The position numbers and the translations under genes were made by a program. From positions 38,768-102,767 of the forward strand of contig DASRAJ010000051.1 of NCBI GenBank assembly GCA_035638255.1: a DNA stretch of 64,000 bases, written 5' to 3'. Below the pieces are notes generated by a model. The model made no database searches and was not told the DNA's origin. It saw only the letters and a list, made by a program, of their open reading frames with translations. Shown here one piece after another: positions 27,322 to 36,298 of this stretch; positions within the stretch are counted from its first letter, which is position 1; the number at the start of each line of letters is the position of its first letter. The stretch comes from DASRAJ01 sp035638255 (GTDB taxonomy: Bacteria > Bacteroidota > Bacteroidia > Chitinophagales > UBA10324).

Positions 27322-27627
27322 TTAACGCTCCAGGGTGTTGTGGATGCGCGTACGAATTTGATCAACAATTTTCGGAGAGACGGTGTGACGCTTGATCTTA
27401 TCGCAGAGGTAACTCTTAAATGATTTTTCGATCTTGAATTTTTCCAGGCAATATGAACATGAATTTAATTCGGCGAGAAATTTTTTCTCTTCCTCCTCGG
27501 TCAATTCATCATCGAGGGCGAGCATCACCTTTTTAAGGGTTGCATCGCAACGATGCTTGCCGGACTCATTGCCCTTTCGAAAACCGAGAGCTTCAGCGAT
27601 TTTCGTGATACCCCATTTTTTTTGCAT
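27322..27627 (-). CDS. Putative zinc-finger anti-sigma factor
   Basis: A 101-residue protein overlapping the sigma-factor gene by 35 nt. It carries a ZAS-like arrangement: KHRCDATLKKVMLALDDEL followed by LNSCSYCLEKF (CxxC), typical of the cytoplasmic zinc-binding anti-sigma domain. There is no membrane segment, so it would be a soluble anti-sigma factor of the kind that senses redox or metal stress. Assignment rests on the motif and on the gene order sigma then anti-sigma. Confidence 0.75.
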   Translation of the reverse strand: MQKKWGITKIAEALGFRKGNESGKHRCDATLKKVMLALDDELTEEEEKKFLAELNSCSYCLEKFKIEKSFKSYLCDKIKRHTVSPKIVDQIRTRIHNTLER

Positions 27628-28174
27628 AGTCCCTTAGTTTTTCTTTCATGAGATTGCGGGCGCGGTGCAGCCGCGAGCGCACCGTGCCGATGGGAATGTC
27701 AATGATCTTAGCAATTTCTTCATAGCTGAAACCTTCTACATCACATAACAAAATCACTGTTCTGAAATCAATCGGTAAATCATTCAACGCTTTAGTCACC
27801 TCATCACCTATAAGCCCTTTGAAAACATCATCACGCAAATCAAGCTCGCCAACATGCGATGCTTCATCGCTGTCCTGGTATGCTATGTAATCTTCATAAT
27901 CAACTTCACCCGGATAGCGAACCTTACGGCGATATTCATTGATGAAACTATTCTTGAGAATCTGGAACAACCATGCCTTCGCATTCGTTCCGCGCTCATA
28001 AGAATCAATGAAGCGATATGCTTTTAAAAAAGTATCCTGAACAAGATCGTTAGCATCTTCTTCATTCAGAGTAAGGTGAAATGCGAAGTTGTAGAGAGCA
28101 TCCACATGAGGCATAAACTCTTTTTCAAAGAGTTCTTCGTTCTGTTTTTGAATTACGTCCGGTAGTTCTGCCAC
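27593..28174 (-). CDS. RNA polymerase ECF sigma factor (sigma-70 family)
   Basis: A 193-residue ECF sigma factor from the GTG at 28174 (MAELPDVIQKQNEELFEKEF). An in-frame ATG at 28249 would add a low-complexity serine/proline stretch that does not fit the family. Region 2: FAFHLTLNEEDANDLVQDTFLKAYR; region 4: FRTVILLCDVEGFSYEEIA and IPIGTVRSRLHRAR. It is first in an operon with an anti-sigma factor and MeaB. Upstream lie repeats shared with the divergent O-antigen-ligase promoter region. Confidence 0.9.
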   Translation of the reverse strand: MAELPDVIQKQNEELFEKEFMPHVDALYNFAFHLTLNEEDANDLVQDTFLKAYRFIDSYERGTNAKAWLFQILKNSFINEYRRKVRYPGEVDYEDYIAYQDSDEASHVGELDLRDDVFKGLIGDEVTKALNDLPIDFRTVILLCDVEGFSYEEIAKIIDIPIGTVRSRLHRARNLMKEKLRDYAKKMGYHENR

Positions 28175-28254
28175 GCAGTAAAAATAAGGAGGAAATGGTG
28201 AAGGAGAGAGTGGAAGTGAGAGCGAATGCCTTAGAGTGTGCTTGATCAAAAAAA

Positions 28255-28341
28255 GAAAATTGAAAATTGAAATTGGGAACGGAAAGCAAAAGTGTGACCC
28301 AATCTGTTTGACCTATTTTCCAATTTCTAATTTCAATTTTC
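28255..28341. repeat. AT-rich inverted repeat with a 22-bp stem
   Basis: The left arm GAAAATTGAAAATTGAAATT plus GG (28255-28276) and the right arm 28320-28341 match as inverted repeats at 20 of 22 positions, separated by 43 nt. The 28292-28341 part recurs as a direct repeat at 28399-28452. Both lie in the 370-nt divergent gap between the sigma-factor and O-antigen-ligase genes; no gene is visible in that gap. Confidence 0.6.
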
Positions 28342-28398
28342 GAAGAAGGTGATTAAAGAAGAAAACGAAGACTAGAAATGAGTAAGTAAAATACAAGG

Positions 28399-28452
28399 GT
28401 GTGACAAAATTCGCTTGACCTATTTTCCATTTTCAAATTTCAAATTTCAAAG
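28399..28452 (+). repeat. Direct repeat of the 28292-28341 segment
   Basis: Both copies share GTGTGAC, then TTGACCTATTTTCCA and an AATTTCAA tail, offset by 107 bp. The second copy lacks the left inverted arm. Its A/T-rich end supplies the -33 region of the promoter at 28438-28468. Confidence 0.55.
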
Positions 28453-28468
28453 CCGACAAGTACCTTTG
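28438..28468 (+). promoter_or_regulatory. Bacteroidota-type promoter for the O-antigen ligase gene
   Basis: TTTC-N19-TACCTTTG: a perfect TAnnTTTG -7 element (28461-28468) and a one-mismatch -33 element. 76 nt upstream of the start at 28545. Confidence 0.5.
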
Positions 28469-28544
28469 GCAACATTCGAAATTATTCAGCAACCATTTAC
28501 CGCTATTGGTTCTAACTTGCATCTTCTGAAAGCCCGCTGACCGA

Positions 28545-29774
28545 ATGCCCTGGCGTAAACCCGACCTCACCGCTGTTCCTTACATTTCACTCGCAGCAAC
28601 AATTGCGGGATTATTTATTGCACGTGCCATGCCGAGCATTGCGATGATTGTAATGGTTGGGTATGCAGTGTTGCTTACGGATCCAAGAAAAACTTTTTCG
28701 CTCTTCTTTCGCGATCGCGTACTCGTAGCATTGTGGCTCGTGTTCTTCGTTTATTTATTCAGCGCGCTCAACTCAAAGGAAGACAACTACTTTCTTCTCG
28801 AGAGAATCAGGCTGAAGCTTCCGTTTCTCGCCTTGCCTGTTGCCTTCACTGTTTTTAAAAACAAAATCTCAGAGCGGCAATTTCTTTCTTACCTGTATTT
28901 TTTTCTCTTGCTGGTGCTCATTACTTCAGTAACCATCAGTTTTCAGTTTTTCAAAAATTTAAAAGGCATTCTTCATGCTTATTCTGAAGGTAGAGTGATT
29001 GAAACTCCTTTCAATCACATCCGCTATTCACTCATGATTTCCTTTGCAATCGTTATAGGGTTTTATCTGTTCGTAAAAAAATTCTTTGTAAAATATCCAT
29101 TGGAACGGTGGCTGATTTTGGGCTCCGCCATTTTTCTCATCTACTTCCAGCACCTCCTCGCGGTGCGAAGCGGCATGGCAGCGATTTACCTCTGCGGCCT
29201 TTACATGATTTTTCATTTTGTCTTCAGGATAAAAAATTTCAAAAGGGCGATGATGCTTGCCGGAATCATCGTAGTAGTCCCTATGATTGCATATTTCACC
29301 ATGCCCTCCGTTAAGGCGAGAATGAATTACATGAAATACGATTTGCAGCAATTGTTCTTGTTTCAAAATGCTTCAGGTCTCTCTGACGCAGGGAGAATTC
29401 TCTCGATAGAAAAGGGAATGGAATTGTTTAAAGAGCATCCTGTTACCGGCGTAGGCATTGGTGATTTGCGCGTTGAAATGAAAAACAAGCTGGATGAAGC
29501 GCCTGAACATCCGCGTGATATTCTGCTGCCACATAATCAATTTGTTTTTGTTGCAGCAGGAACCGGAATCTTCGGGTTGATTGTATTCGTCATCGCTGTA
29601 TTCCTTCCGCTGATGAGAAGAAGATACCTGAAGAATTGGCTGTTCGTTTGTTTTCACATCATCATCCTGTCATCATTTTTTACGGAGGCAACGATTGAGG
29701 AGCAGATGGGAACCGGTTTCTACCTTTCATTTCTTTTGCTGATGTACATTTTCATTCAGTCGAATGAACCATGA
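28545..29774 (+). CDS. O-antigen ligase / Wzy-type polymerase family membrane protein
   Basis: A 409-residue integral membrane protein with about ten hydrophobic segments and the Wzy_C/O-antigen-ligase landmarks: a large loop between late helices containing GRILSIEKGMELFKEHPVTGVGIGDL and PHNQFVFVAAGTGIFGL, with conserved G, P and H residues. It would transfer or polymerise lipid-linked glycans at the periplasmic face of the inner membrane. It overlaps the next gene, a family 2 glycosyltransferase, by 4 nt (ATGA), so they are coupled and probably act on the same surface glycan. Confidence 0.88.
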   Translation: MPWRKPDLTAVPYISLAATIAGLFIARAMPSIAMIVMVGYAVLLTDPRKTFSLFFRDRVLVALWLVFFVYLFSALNSKEDNYFLLERIRLKLPFLALPVAFTVFKNKISERQFLSYLYFFLLLVLITSVTISFQFFKNLKGILHAYSEGRVIETPFNHIRYSLMISFAIVIGFYLFVKKFFVKYPLERWLILGSAIFLIYFQHLLAVRSGMAAIYLCGLYMIFHFVFRIKNFKRAMMLAGIIVVVPMIAYFTMPSVKARMNYMKYDLQQLFLFQNASGLSDAGRILSIEKGMELFKEHPVTGVGIGDLRVEMKNKLDEAPEHPRDILLPHNQFVFVAAGTGIFGLIVFVIAVFLPLMRRRYLKNWLFVCFHIIILSSFFTEATIEEQMGTGFYLSFLLLMYIFIQSNEP

Positions 29775-30532
29775 TCTCTGCCATCATCATCACATTCAAC
29801 GAAGAAAAAAATATTGCGCGATGTCTCGACTCGCTGCGTAATGTTGCGGATGAAATTATAGTGGTGGATTCTTTCTCAACCGATAATACAGAAAAAATTT
29901 GCCGAGGCAAAAATGCTCGCTTCATCCAACATGTATTTGAGGGATACATTGAGCAGAAAAATTTTGCGATGCTACAGGCTGCTCACCACTATGTTTTATC
30001 TCTCGATGCTGATGAATGTTTGAGTGATGAACTGAAGCAATCAGTTCTGGAAGTAAAAAAAAATCTCTCCAAAGGACTTCCCGCGGAAATCAAAGATGGC
30101 TACACCATGAACCGTTTGAATAATTTCTGTGGCAAATGGATTCATCACAGCGGCTGGTATCCTGATCGGAAGATCCGCTTGTGGAATCGCAACAAAGGAA
30201 AGTGGGGTGGTGTAAACCCTCACGACAAAGTGGTGATGGAAGAAGGGAGTACGATTGGATTTATTCAGGGCGATTTATTGCATTACACAGCCACATCCAT
30301 TGAGCAATTCAAAAAACAACAAGAGAGGTTTGCGACGATTGCGGCGGATGAAATTTTTAAGCGGGGTAAAAAATCAAGTGGCTTTGGTGCCTACATGAAA
30401 GGGATGCTGATGTTTGTAAGAAGATATTTTTTCCAGCTTGGTTTTTTGGATGGATACTACGGTTGGGTAATTTGCAATGAGGCAGCGAAGTACACGTATT
30501 TGAAATATGTAAAAGCGAAAGAGCTTCAATGA
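29771..30532 (+). CDS. Glycosyltransferase family 2 (WaaE/KdtX-like)
   Basis: A 253-residue GT-A enzyme. The N-terminus is SAIIITFNEEKNIARCLDSL; the nucleotide-binding DEIIVVDSFSTDNTE and the metal-binding LSLDADE (DxD-type) follow; the W-rich acceptor region includes GGVNPHDKVV. The pattern EGYIEQKNFAM and the C-terminal RRYFFQLGFLDGYYGW are characteristic of the WaaE-like lipopolysaccharide-core branch. Cytoplasmic side of the inner membrane. Second gene of the pair with the O-antigen ligase; convergent with the next gene, 9 nt apart. Confidence 0.9.
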   Translation: MISAIIITFNEEKNIARCLDSLRNVADEIIVVDSFSTDNTEKICRGKNARFIQHVFEGYIEQKNFAMLQAAHHYVLSLDADECLSDELKQSVLEVKKNLSKGLPAEIKDGYTMNRLNNFCGKWIHHSGWYPDRKIRLWNRNKGKWGGVNPHDKVVMEEGSTIGFIQGDLLHYTATSIEQFKKQQERFATIAADEIFKRGKKSSGFGAYMKGMLMFVRRYFFQLGFLDGYYGWVICNEAAKYTYLKYVKAKELQ

Positions 30533-30541
30533 AGAAGGTTC

Positions 30542-33043
30542 TCACTCGACTATAAATTTTTTTCGTAGTACAGATCGTTTGTCATTCACTGATAGAATAT
30601 AAATTCCGCTTGCAAAATCATTTACTGAAAACTGAATTTCATTTTTCCCTTCTACCAGCAACACATTTTTCATCGCTACCAATTTGCCCTCTGCAGAATA
30701 TACTTTTATTGCTGACGGAGATTTTTTATCAGCATCAATGTTCACAAAAACTAAATCATGAGCCGGGTTGGGACAAATGATGAAATGATTTTCGAAGCCT
30801 GACTGACCCGGATTACTCCCACCGTTAGTAATAAGTGTATCAGCAAACTTCGCTATGAATACATCATACCCACCGGCAAGTGCTGTCTGGTATGCGGCGG
30901 GAGTTGCAATACTATCTTCACTGTCGGTGGAACTGCAGAGATAAATATTATCGAAATTATCAGTCCGAATTATCAACCCATATCCTCCCACTTGTTCTTC
31001 ATCGCTTCCGCCGAAGTACGAGCTGTAAACCAATCCTCCATCAGAATTAAACCTGGCGAAGTACGCATCAGAAACACCACCGAGATTTGTTTGATATGCA
31101 TTTCCATTAGCAATTCCGTGTGCGCTGTACGTGGCTCCTGCAATGAAAATGTCATTGTGCGAATTCACAGCTATGCCCCGCGCTGTTTCAGAGAGTGTAT
31201 CACCGAAGTAGGTTCCCCACAAGCGCTGGCCATTTGTATCGAGCTTCACAACATAAGCGTCGAGTGTGTTGTAGCCGGTGCTGTCAATCCCGGGCGTTCG
31301 AAATTGCTTCCACGTTCCTGCAGTCGCAATACCTGTGTCGCTCTGTGAAAAGCCGGTGACATAAATATTCCCATCGTGATCAATCACGCAATCCCGTCCA
31401 CGGTCTTCATAAGCACCACCCACGTAAGTTCCCCAAATGGGTATTCCTGATGAAGAAAATTTTACGAGGTAACTATCGAATGATCCGGCGAGTGAAGAAT
31501 GAAATGTTCCTGATGTTGCTATGCCTGAAGTACTCAGGGCTGTTCCGCTCAGGTAAATTTGATTGTGTAAATCAACAGCCACATGATGACCGCGATCATC
31601 TTTATTAGCTCCGTAGTACGTGGACCAAAACGCATTTCCATTTGCAGTGTCCAGTGCTGCCAGAAAGATATCGCCGTTACCACCATACGTGGTCTTGTAT
31701 GCTCCCGCAGTCGCGATGCTATCTGTACTCAATGTGTACCCGGTGATGATGAGTCGCCCTGAGCGATCAAGGGTCATTCCGAGCACCTGGTCTTTATCTG
31801 AACCGCCAAAATACCTGCACCAGACAAGAGTGCCGTTGGAAGAAAACTTTGCAACAAGCCCGTCTGACTCTGATCCTTCGATGGTTTTCTGTTCTGCATC
31901 TGCAGTTGCCAAACCATCGCTATATGATTCTCCGCCGAGGTAAATGTTGTTCATCGAATCAATGGCAACGGACCATCCATAGTCAACGCGATCACCACCA
32001 AAGTAGGTTGCCCATTGAAGCAGGAATGATGCATTGAATTTCAAAACGAATATATCGAAGCTGCCGCCGCTGTACGTGTTGTCATAGGCACCGCTGGTGG
32101 CAATGTTGGAAGAAGAACCTGTGCGGCCGGTGACGATGATGTTTCCTTCTTTGTCAATCTCTATGCCTTCAGAAAAATCCGTAGTGTCACCACCGAAGTA
32201 GGTACTGTAGGTGATGGTGGGATCAATGATGAAGGTTTTTGTGTGATCATAATTTATTTGACTGAAAGTAATTGTGTTTCCTTCCTTCACAAAAGTGCCA
32301 CTGATTTTTCTCCGGGAATCATCAGCAAAATAGAGGGGCGAGTGTTCTTCAATTTTTCCAAGAGAGGATACAATTTGAATTGAATTGTTTTCAATGTGCA
32401 ACGAAGAAGTTCCATCATACACCAATTGAATGAGATCAGGATTTCCACCGGGATGAACGATAAAAGAATATTCAGTCTCTACAGCCCCCATAGAAATGGA
32501 GGAATTGCTCTCACTCAAATCCCATACAAGATCAATGTCGGGATAAATATTTTGGTAGGTGATCTTTTTGAAGTGATGAACATTCGTAATTCCGTTCAAA
32601 GAATTTTTGCCGGTATAAAAATTCAGGACGTCATCTGCGGGTTCTTCTGCAATAATGATGGGATGAAGATTCGAGTTCAGAAGATGTACATCCGTTCTGT
32701 TGGTTTGAAATTGGAGGTCATTATCAAGATCAAATTCTGCATCACGGTATTCTCCGGAAATATTTTTCGAACTTAAATTTTTTGTTTGGTTCACCTTTGT
32801 AAATTCATAACTCCATGAATTTTCCTTTAGAATGATCCGGAATCCATGCGATTGAAAAATGTATTTGACATCAGGGTATGGATTTCCGAATTGATCTGCT
32901 ATTTGTCCTTTGTTTTCTACAAAAAATTTTTGTGAACGCCGGTGATCAATACGTGGAACTACTTGCTTCGAAAAATTGGTTGCTTGAACGGAATTGATAG
33001 CCGTTGCTGTAAAAACTGTAAAAGCAAGAAAAAGCTTTTTCAT
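30542..33043 (-). CDS. SBBP-repeat protein with T9SS sorting domain
   Basis: An 833-residue secreted protein from the ATG at 33043 (MKKLFLAFTVFTATAINSVQA signal peptide); an upstream in-frame ATG adds 32 residues with no signal. After the N-terminal domain containing FVENKGQIADQFGNPYPDVKY, residues about 270-720 hold about eight SBBP beta-propeller-like repeats (GNIYVTGFSQSDTGIAT and similar, often with YFGG). The last ~85 residues form a type A T9SS sorting domain (NPAHDLVFVN ... GIYILSVNDKRSVLRKKFIVE region). Surface-exposed or released; substrate unknown. Confidence 0.88.
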   Translation of the reverse strand: MKKLFLAFTVFTATAINSVQATNFSKQVVPRIDHRRSQKFFVENKGQIADQFGNPYPDVKYIFQSHGFRIILKENSWSYEFTKVNQTKNLSSKNISGEYRDAEFDLDNDLQFQTNRTDVHLLNSNLHPIIIAEEPADDVLNFYTGKNSLNGITNVHHFKKITYQNIYPDIDLVWDLSESNSSISMGAVETEYSFIVHPGGNPDLIQLVYDGTSSLHIENNSIQIVSSLGKIEEHSPLYFADDSRRKISGTFVKEGNTITFSQINYDHTKTFIIDPTITYSTYFGGDTTDFSEGIEIDKEGNIIVTGRTGSSSNIATSGAYDNTYSGGSFDIFVLKFNASFLLQWATYFGGDRVDYGWSVAIDSMNNIYLGGESYSDGLATADAEQKTIEGSESDGLVAKFSSNGTLVWCRYFGGSDKDQVLGMTLDRSGRLIITGYTLSTDSIATAGAYKTTYGGNGDIFLAALDTANGNAFWSTYYGANKDDRGHHVAVDLHNQIYLSGTALSTSGIATSGTFHSSLAGSFDSYLVKFSSSGIPIWGTYVGGAYEDRGRDCVIDHDGNIYVTGFSQSDTGIATAGTWKQFRTPGIDSTGYNTLDAYVVKLDTNGQRLWGTYFGDTLSETARGIAVNSHNDIFIAGATYSAHGIANGNAYQTNLGGVSDAYFARFNSDGGLVYSSYFGGSDEEQVGGYGLIIRTDNFDNIYLCSSTDSEDSIATPAAYQTALAGGYDVFIAKFADTLITNGGSNPGQSGFENHFIICPNPAHDLVFVNIDADKKSPSAIKVYSAEGKLVAMKNVLLVEGKNEIQFSVNDFASGIYILSVNDKRSVLRKKFIVE

Positions 33044-33099
33044 TTTAAATGCATCTGTAAACAAGAAGCGAATATGATTGTGATAATAAAGTATAGCTT

Positions 33100-33107
33100 C
33101 AAAAATA
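33100..33107 (-). promoter_or_regulatory. -7 element TATTTTTG for the SBBP protein gene
   Basis: Minus strand TATTTTTG fits TAnnTTTG exactly, 56 nt upstream of the ATG at 33043. No clean -33 box at the expected distance. Confidence 0.3.
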
Positions 33108-33142
33108 CGATGGTAAGTCAATTGAATTTCCGGCCACAACCG

Positions 33143-33191
33143 CCGTCAGGGTTTGCCTCCGCAGAAAAATGCTTGCACTCAACACTGACGG
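33143..33191. repeat. Inverted repeat, possible terminator or dispersed element
   Basis: CCGTCAG (33143-33149) and CTGACGG (33185-33191) are perfect inverted arms 35 nt apart, just beyond the stop codon end of the oxidoreductase gene. A related stretch, AACCGCTGATGGGGTTTAC, lies at 53548-53566, suggesting a dispersed element. Confidence 0.35.
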
Positions 33192-33198
33192 GGTTTAC

Positions 33199-34377
33199 CT
33201 ACTTCGGCAATAAACCCTTCACATTTTTTTCATCAAAAGGCCCCTTCTGACTGATTAACTCGCGGGCGTGATCAACCTGGTTCCATGTATTCCACAGCAG
33301 CACACCACGCACTCTTCCGTTTTCAAGATAATACACCACGCCTTCACGAAATGGTTCTTTCCAATCTTCCACCATTTGATGTCGTGAATCTAATTCTCCT
33401 ACCGCTTCATAACCCAAATCAAAAAGATCGCTGTAGAAAAATGGAAGGTGAGTATATTTTTCTGTACCGCCTGCCATATTTTTTCCTGCATGTTCGCCCA
33501 TTGTCAATGCGTTGTCTTCGTGCTCCACGCGCATGCGCTTGCCGAGTGCCGGTGAATAAAAATTTGCAACATCACCGGCTGCATAAATATCAGGTTGATT
33601 GCTTCTCAGGAATTCATCCGTGTCAATTCCGTTGCTCACAGCGATCCCTGCTTTTTCTGCCGGCGAAATATTTGGCTTGATGCCAATGCCTGCTACAACA
33701 ACATCTGCTTCCAATGTCTTACCACCTTTTGTTTTGATGGTGTATGCTGAATTATTTTTTGAAAGCGAAACCACCTCATCATGGTTGATGATGGTTACGC
33801 CTTTCTCCTGGTAATATGAATTGATAAATCCCGCCAGCGTGGGGGGATAAACTCTTGAACCGATAGCGTCATCAGGAAAGATCATCGTCACCTTTTTGTT
33901 ATTCATTGCCAAAGCTGCTGCTGCTTCTGAGCCAATGAATCCACCTCCGATCACTACAATATGTTTTGCACGCTCGGTTTGCTTCCTCAGGTTTTTGTAG
34001 TCATCGTACGTTCGGTAATAGATGATGCCTTCTACTTCAAACGGCAGACGATTGATTGTTCCGCCGGTTGCTATCAAGAGTTTTTCGTAAGAATATTTTT
34101 CATCCTGATCATCAATCACCATGCGCTCCGAAGGATCAATGGTTACCACAGATCTTGAAAGGAGAATAGTTGCATTCTTTTCTTCCGTTTTTTTCCAGAT
34201 GGTTTCTTCAGCATCCCCTTTCCAAAGTCCTTTGGTAAGGGGAGGACGACTATAAGGCGGATGATCTTCATTGCTGATGATGGCGATGGAATTCTTTTGA
34301 TCGAGAGAACGAATTCCTTTTACGGCGGCATCAGCAGTCATGCCGCCGCCGATGATGAGGTAGTGGAAGTTTTGCAT
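33199..34377 (-). CDS. FAD-dependent NAD(P)H oxidoreductase (ferredoxin-reductase type)
   Basis: A 392-residue flavoprotein. FAD-binding GGGMTADAAVKGIR at the N-terminus; NAD-binding Rossmann segment IVVIGGGFIGSEAAAALA at mid-length; second FAD motif IYAAGDVANF. The C-terminal ~80 residues resemble the reductase C-terminal domain of the apoptosis-inducing-factor/rubredoxin-reductase group. No redox-active CxxC pair, so it is not of the thioredoxin-reductase type. The electron acceptor is not evident; the neighbours give no hint. Confidence 0.88.
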   Translation of the reverse strand: MQNFHYLIIGGGMTADAAVKGIRSLDQKNSIAIISNEDHPPYSRPPLTKGLWKGDAEETIWKKTEEKNATILLSRSVVTIDPSERMVIDDQDEKYSYEKLLIATGGTINRLPFEVEGIIYYRTYDDYKNLRKQTERAKHIVVIGGGFIGSEAAAALAMNNKKVTMIFPDDAIGSRVYPPTLAGFINSYYQEKGVTIINHDEVVSLSKNNSAYTIKTKGGKTLEADVVVAGIGIKPNISPAEKAGIAVSNGIDTDEFLRSNQPDIYAAGDVANFYSPALGKRMRVEHEDNALTMGEHAGKNMAGGTEKYTHLPFFYSDLFDLGYEAVGELDSRHQMVEDWKEPFREGVVYYLENGRVRGVLLWNTWNQVDHARELISQKGPFDEKNVKGLLPK

Positions 34378-34452
34378 GGAATTTTTTGAAAAGCTAAATT
34401 ACATTGTTAGCGTGCAGTAACGTCCCTGACAACAGCGTCCATTGGAAAGTCT

Positions 34453-35025
34453 CTACTCCTCTATAGGATTCGCTTCTTTCCTCACTTGTTTCCACAAGTC
34501 ATTTATTTGCAAGCGTGATGCCCAGACTTCCAGGTATTTCAAATCGAGTATTCCATATTGAACTTCATATACCCTTAGCGCATCGTTAAATTGCTTCTCG
34601 CTACCCCCGGAAACTTTTGCCCAACGGAGTTTTGCGAGGATCGTATCTTCCGGCGTGCAGATTTTCATTTTGAATCCAAATACATTTTCCTCGTACTTTC
34701 TATCGAACCTTGAAATGTCAAACGGTTCATTAGTCAAAATCCAGAAATCAATTTTATCACCTGCTTCTGAATCAATCAGGTTGAACATACTTTGATGAGC
34801 AACGGCTTCCTTGATGCTCTTCTCCATCAGGTAATATTTTGGAGGAGGAAATGCTTCGATCAAGGCATAAATTGCTTTGGATGTGATGTTAATCACGATG
34901 TCAACATCGTGAGTGGTGCGTGGCTCTCCCTGAAAACTTGAAACCACAGAACCGGTGACCATATAATCAATTTGATTCTCGTTCAGAATTGAGATGACAT
35001 CGGTCAGTAATTTCGGTTGTAACAT
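34453..35025 (-). CDS. Nucleotidyltransferase-fold protein
   Basis: A 190-residue protein with the polymerase-beta-like nucleotidyltransferase signature: GSVVSSFQGEPRTTHDVDIV (Gly-Ser, then the Asp-Val-Asp pair) and a third acidic residue in DKIDFWIL. The C-terminal part contains PEDTILAKLRWAK. Stand-alone enzymes of this type can be toxin or antitoxin components (MNT-, AbiEii-like), but I cannot place it in a named system. It overlaps the small upstream gene by 22 nt, so the two are co-translated. Confidence 0.8.
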   Translation of the reverse strand: MLQPKLLTDVISILNENQIDYMVTGSVVSSFQGEPRTTHDVDIVINITSKAIYALIEAFPPPKYYLMEKSIKEAVAHQSMFNLIDSEAGDKIDFWILTNEPFDISRFDRKYEENVFGFKMKICTPEDTILAKLRWAKVSGGSEKQFNDALRVYEVQYGILDLKYLEVWASRLQINDLWKQVRKEANPIEE

Positions 35026-35219
35026 AATTTAATTCTCTCTAAGTACAGAGTCTTAATTTCTTGTTCGCTCTTATCAGGAAATCTTTTCCGGAGTCCCGCT
35101 AAAAATAATTCTTTGGCAATAGCAGAGAGTTCAAATGCTTTAGCCAGGCGTTGCTCACCGGTCATCTTTCTCAATGCCCGCAAATACTCGCGATGGTTGG
35201 GTTGAGGTTTAATCTGCAA
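35004..35219 (-). CDS. Small partner of the nucleotidyltransferase, unknown function
   Basis: A 71-residue protein if started at the TTG at 35219 (QIKPQPNHREYLRALRKMTG follows); the frame is open to an ATG at 35288 and has an internal ATG at 35165. The conserved-looking core is MTGEQRLAKAFELSAIAKEL, then FLAGLRKRF and a YLERIKLCYNRNY ending, all helical. I recall this small protein recurring next to nucleotidyltransferases in other bacteria but know no function. The 22-nt overlap indicates a fixed two-gene unit. Confidence 0.65.
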   Translation of the reverse strand: MQIKPQPNHREYLRALRKMTGEQRLAKAFELSAIAKELFLAGLRKRFPDKSEQEIKTLYLERIKLCYNRNY

Positions 35220-35298
35220 GAAAAAAAATTTCAATTTCAAAGATAGAATGATTTGTGAATGCTCCCGGGGAGAACGAAGAACAACCACTCTTTAAAAA

Positions 35299-36177
35299 TT
35301 ATTCCACCACAAACTTTTCATCATCCCTTTTTCCATTCGCTAACTGAACGCGGTACAAATACATCCCTTCAGGAAAATCTTTTTTGAGAACGGGAAAATT
35401 ATTTTGGTGTGGATGTGAAATTGTTTTTACCAATACGCCAAGTGAGTTAAAAAATTGAATGCTCTCAATTTTTTGATTTTGATTTTTGATTTGGAGGAAG
35501 GACACGTTTGAAACTGGATTGGGATAAACACTGACGAAATGATAGTTGGTGTTGATTTCCTCGATGCCTGCACAATCAATTCCCTGGACGTGAATATCAT
35601 CAAGCGCCCATCCGTCCTTAGGATTGTTGATTGAATCACTTTTAAACGTAAACTTGAGCCAAAGAGAATCCTCATTACTAATCCAAATATTGCAAGCATA
35701 AAATGAAATGTAAGACCAGCCATTTGAGCTACCACTTAAGCCAGGTGAGCCATCGAAGAGAGTGTCGGTCAACAATTGTCCAAAGTCAAAGTTATTTGAA
35801 CTGCCCCAATTCATTCCTCCATCAACTGAATATTCAAGCTCTCCGCCATCACGGAATGTGTCGGTATTAATCATGTAGTGGAAGCTAATGAAAAGCTGCT
35901 GACCATAATTTTGAACAAAGGATGATGGTATTTTGACAACAAAGGCAGACTGATTATTAGGAGGATAGGAATTTGTACTATCAGTAATTATCACCTTTGA
36001 TCCGTAGAAGGCAGAATTGATAAAAACTTTTTGTGGAGATGCAATCTGCCAAAGATTTCCCACTGAAGTATCAATGGAAATTAAATCATTCGGAGATTCA
36101 AAATCAAAGAGAAATCCTTGACTTAAAATATTTTGGGATAAGAGAAGAGCAAATATTGGGAGGGAAAGTCTTTTCAT
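35299..36177 (-). CDS. Secreted protein with T9SS sorting domain
   Basis: A 292-residue protein with a signal peptide (MKRLSLPIFALLLSQNILSQ), a jelly-roll-like middle domain of MAM/carbohydrate-binding appearance (DGGELEYSVDGGMNWG, GWALDDIHVQGIDCAG) and a C-terminal type A sorting domain (VYPNPVSNVSFLQI ... FVVE). Likely attached to the cell surface or released through T9SS. No catalytic residues evident. Confidence 0.85.
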   Translation of the reverse strand: MKRLSLPIFALLLSQNILSQGFLFDFESPNDLISIDTSVGNLWQIASPQKVFINSAFYGSKVIITDSTNSYPPNNQSAFVVKIPSSFVQNYGQQLFISFHYMINTDTFRDGGELEYSVDGGMNWGSSNNFDFGQLLTDTLFDGSPGLSGSSNGWSYISFYACNIWISNEDSLWLKFTFKSDSINNPKDGWALDDIHVQGIDCAGIEEINTNYHFVSVYPNPVSNVSFLQIKNQNQKIESIQFFNSLGVLVKTISHPHQNNFPVLKKDFPEGMYLYRVQLANGKRDDEKFVVE

Positions 36178-36298
36178 AGAGCAAATTTTTATCGGTGAAA
36201 AGAAAAATCACCCTACTCAAATCTAACTCTATTTTCTCTTAGGCGGGAGTAAATCCGAAATCAAAAATCCGCAATCCGCTCGCAGAGTCCTGTGAAAA

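Noticed and set aside
28175..28249. ATG at 28249 as start of the ECF sigma factor
   Set aside because: The added stretch is serine/proline low-complexity sequence without relation to region 1 or 2; the GTG at 28174 gives the normal family length.
30542..33139. Start at 33139 for the SBBP-repeat protein
   Set aside because: The extra residues precede a complete signal peptide that begins at the ATG at 33043.
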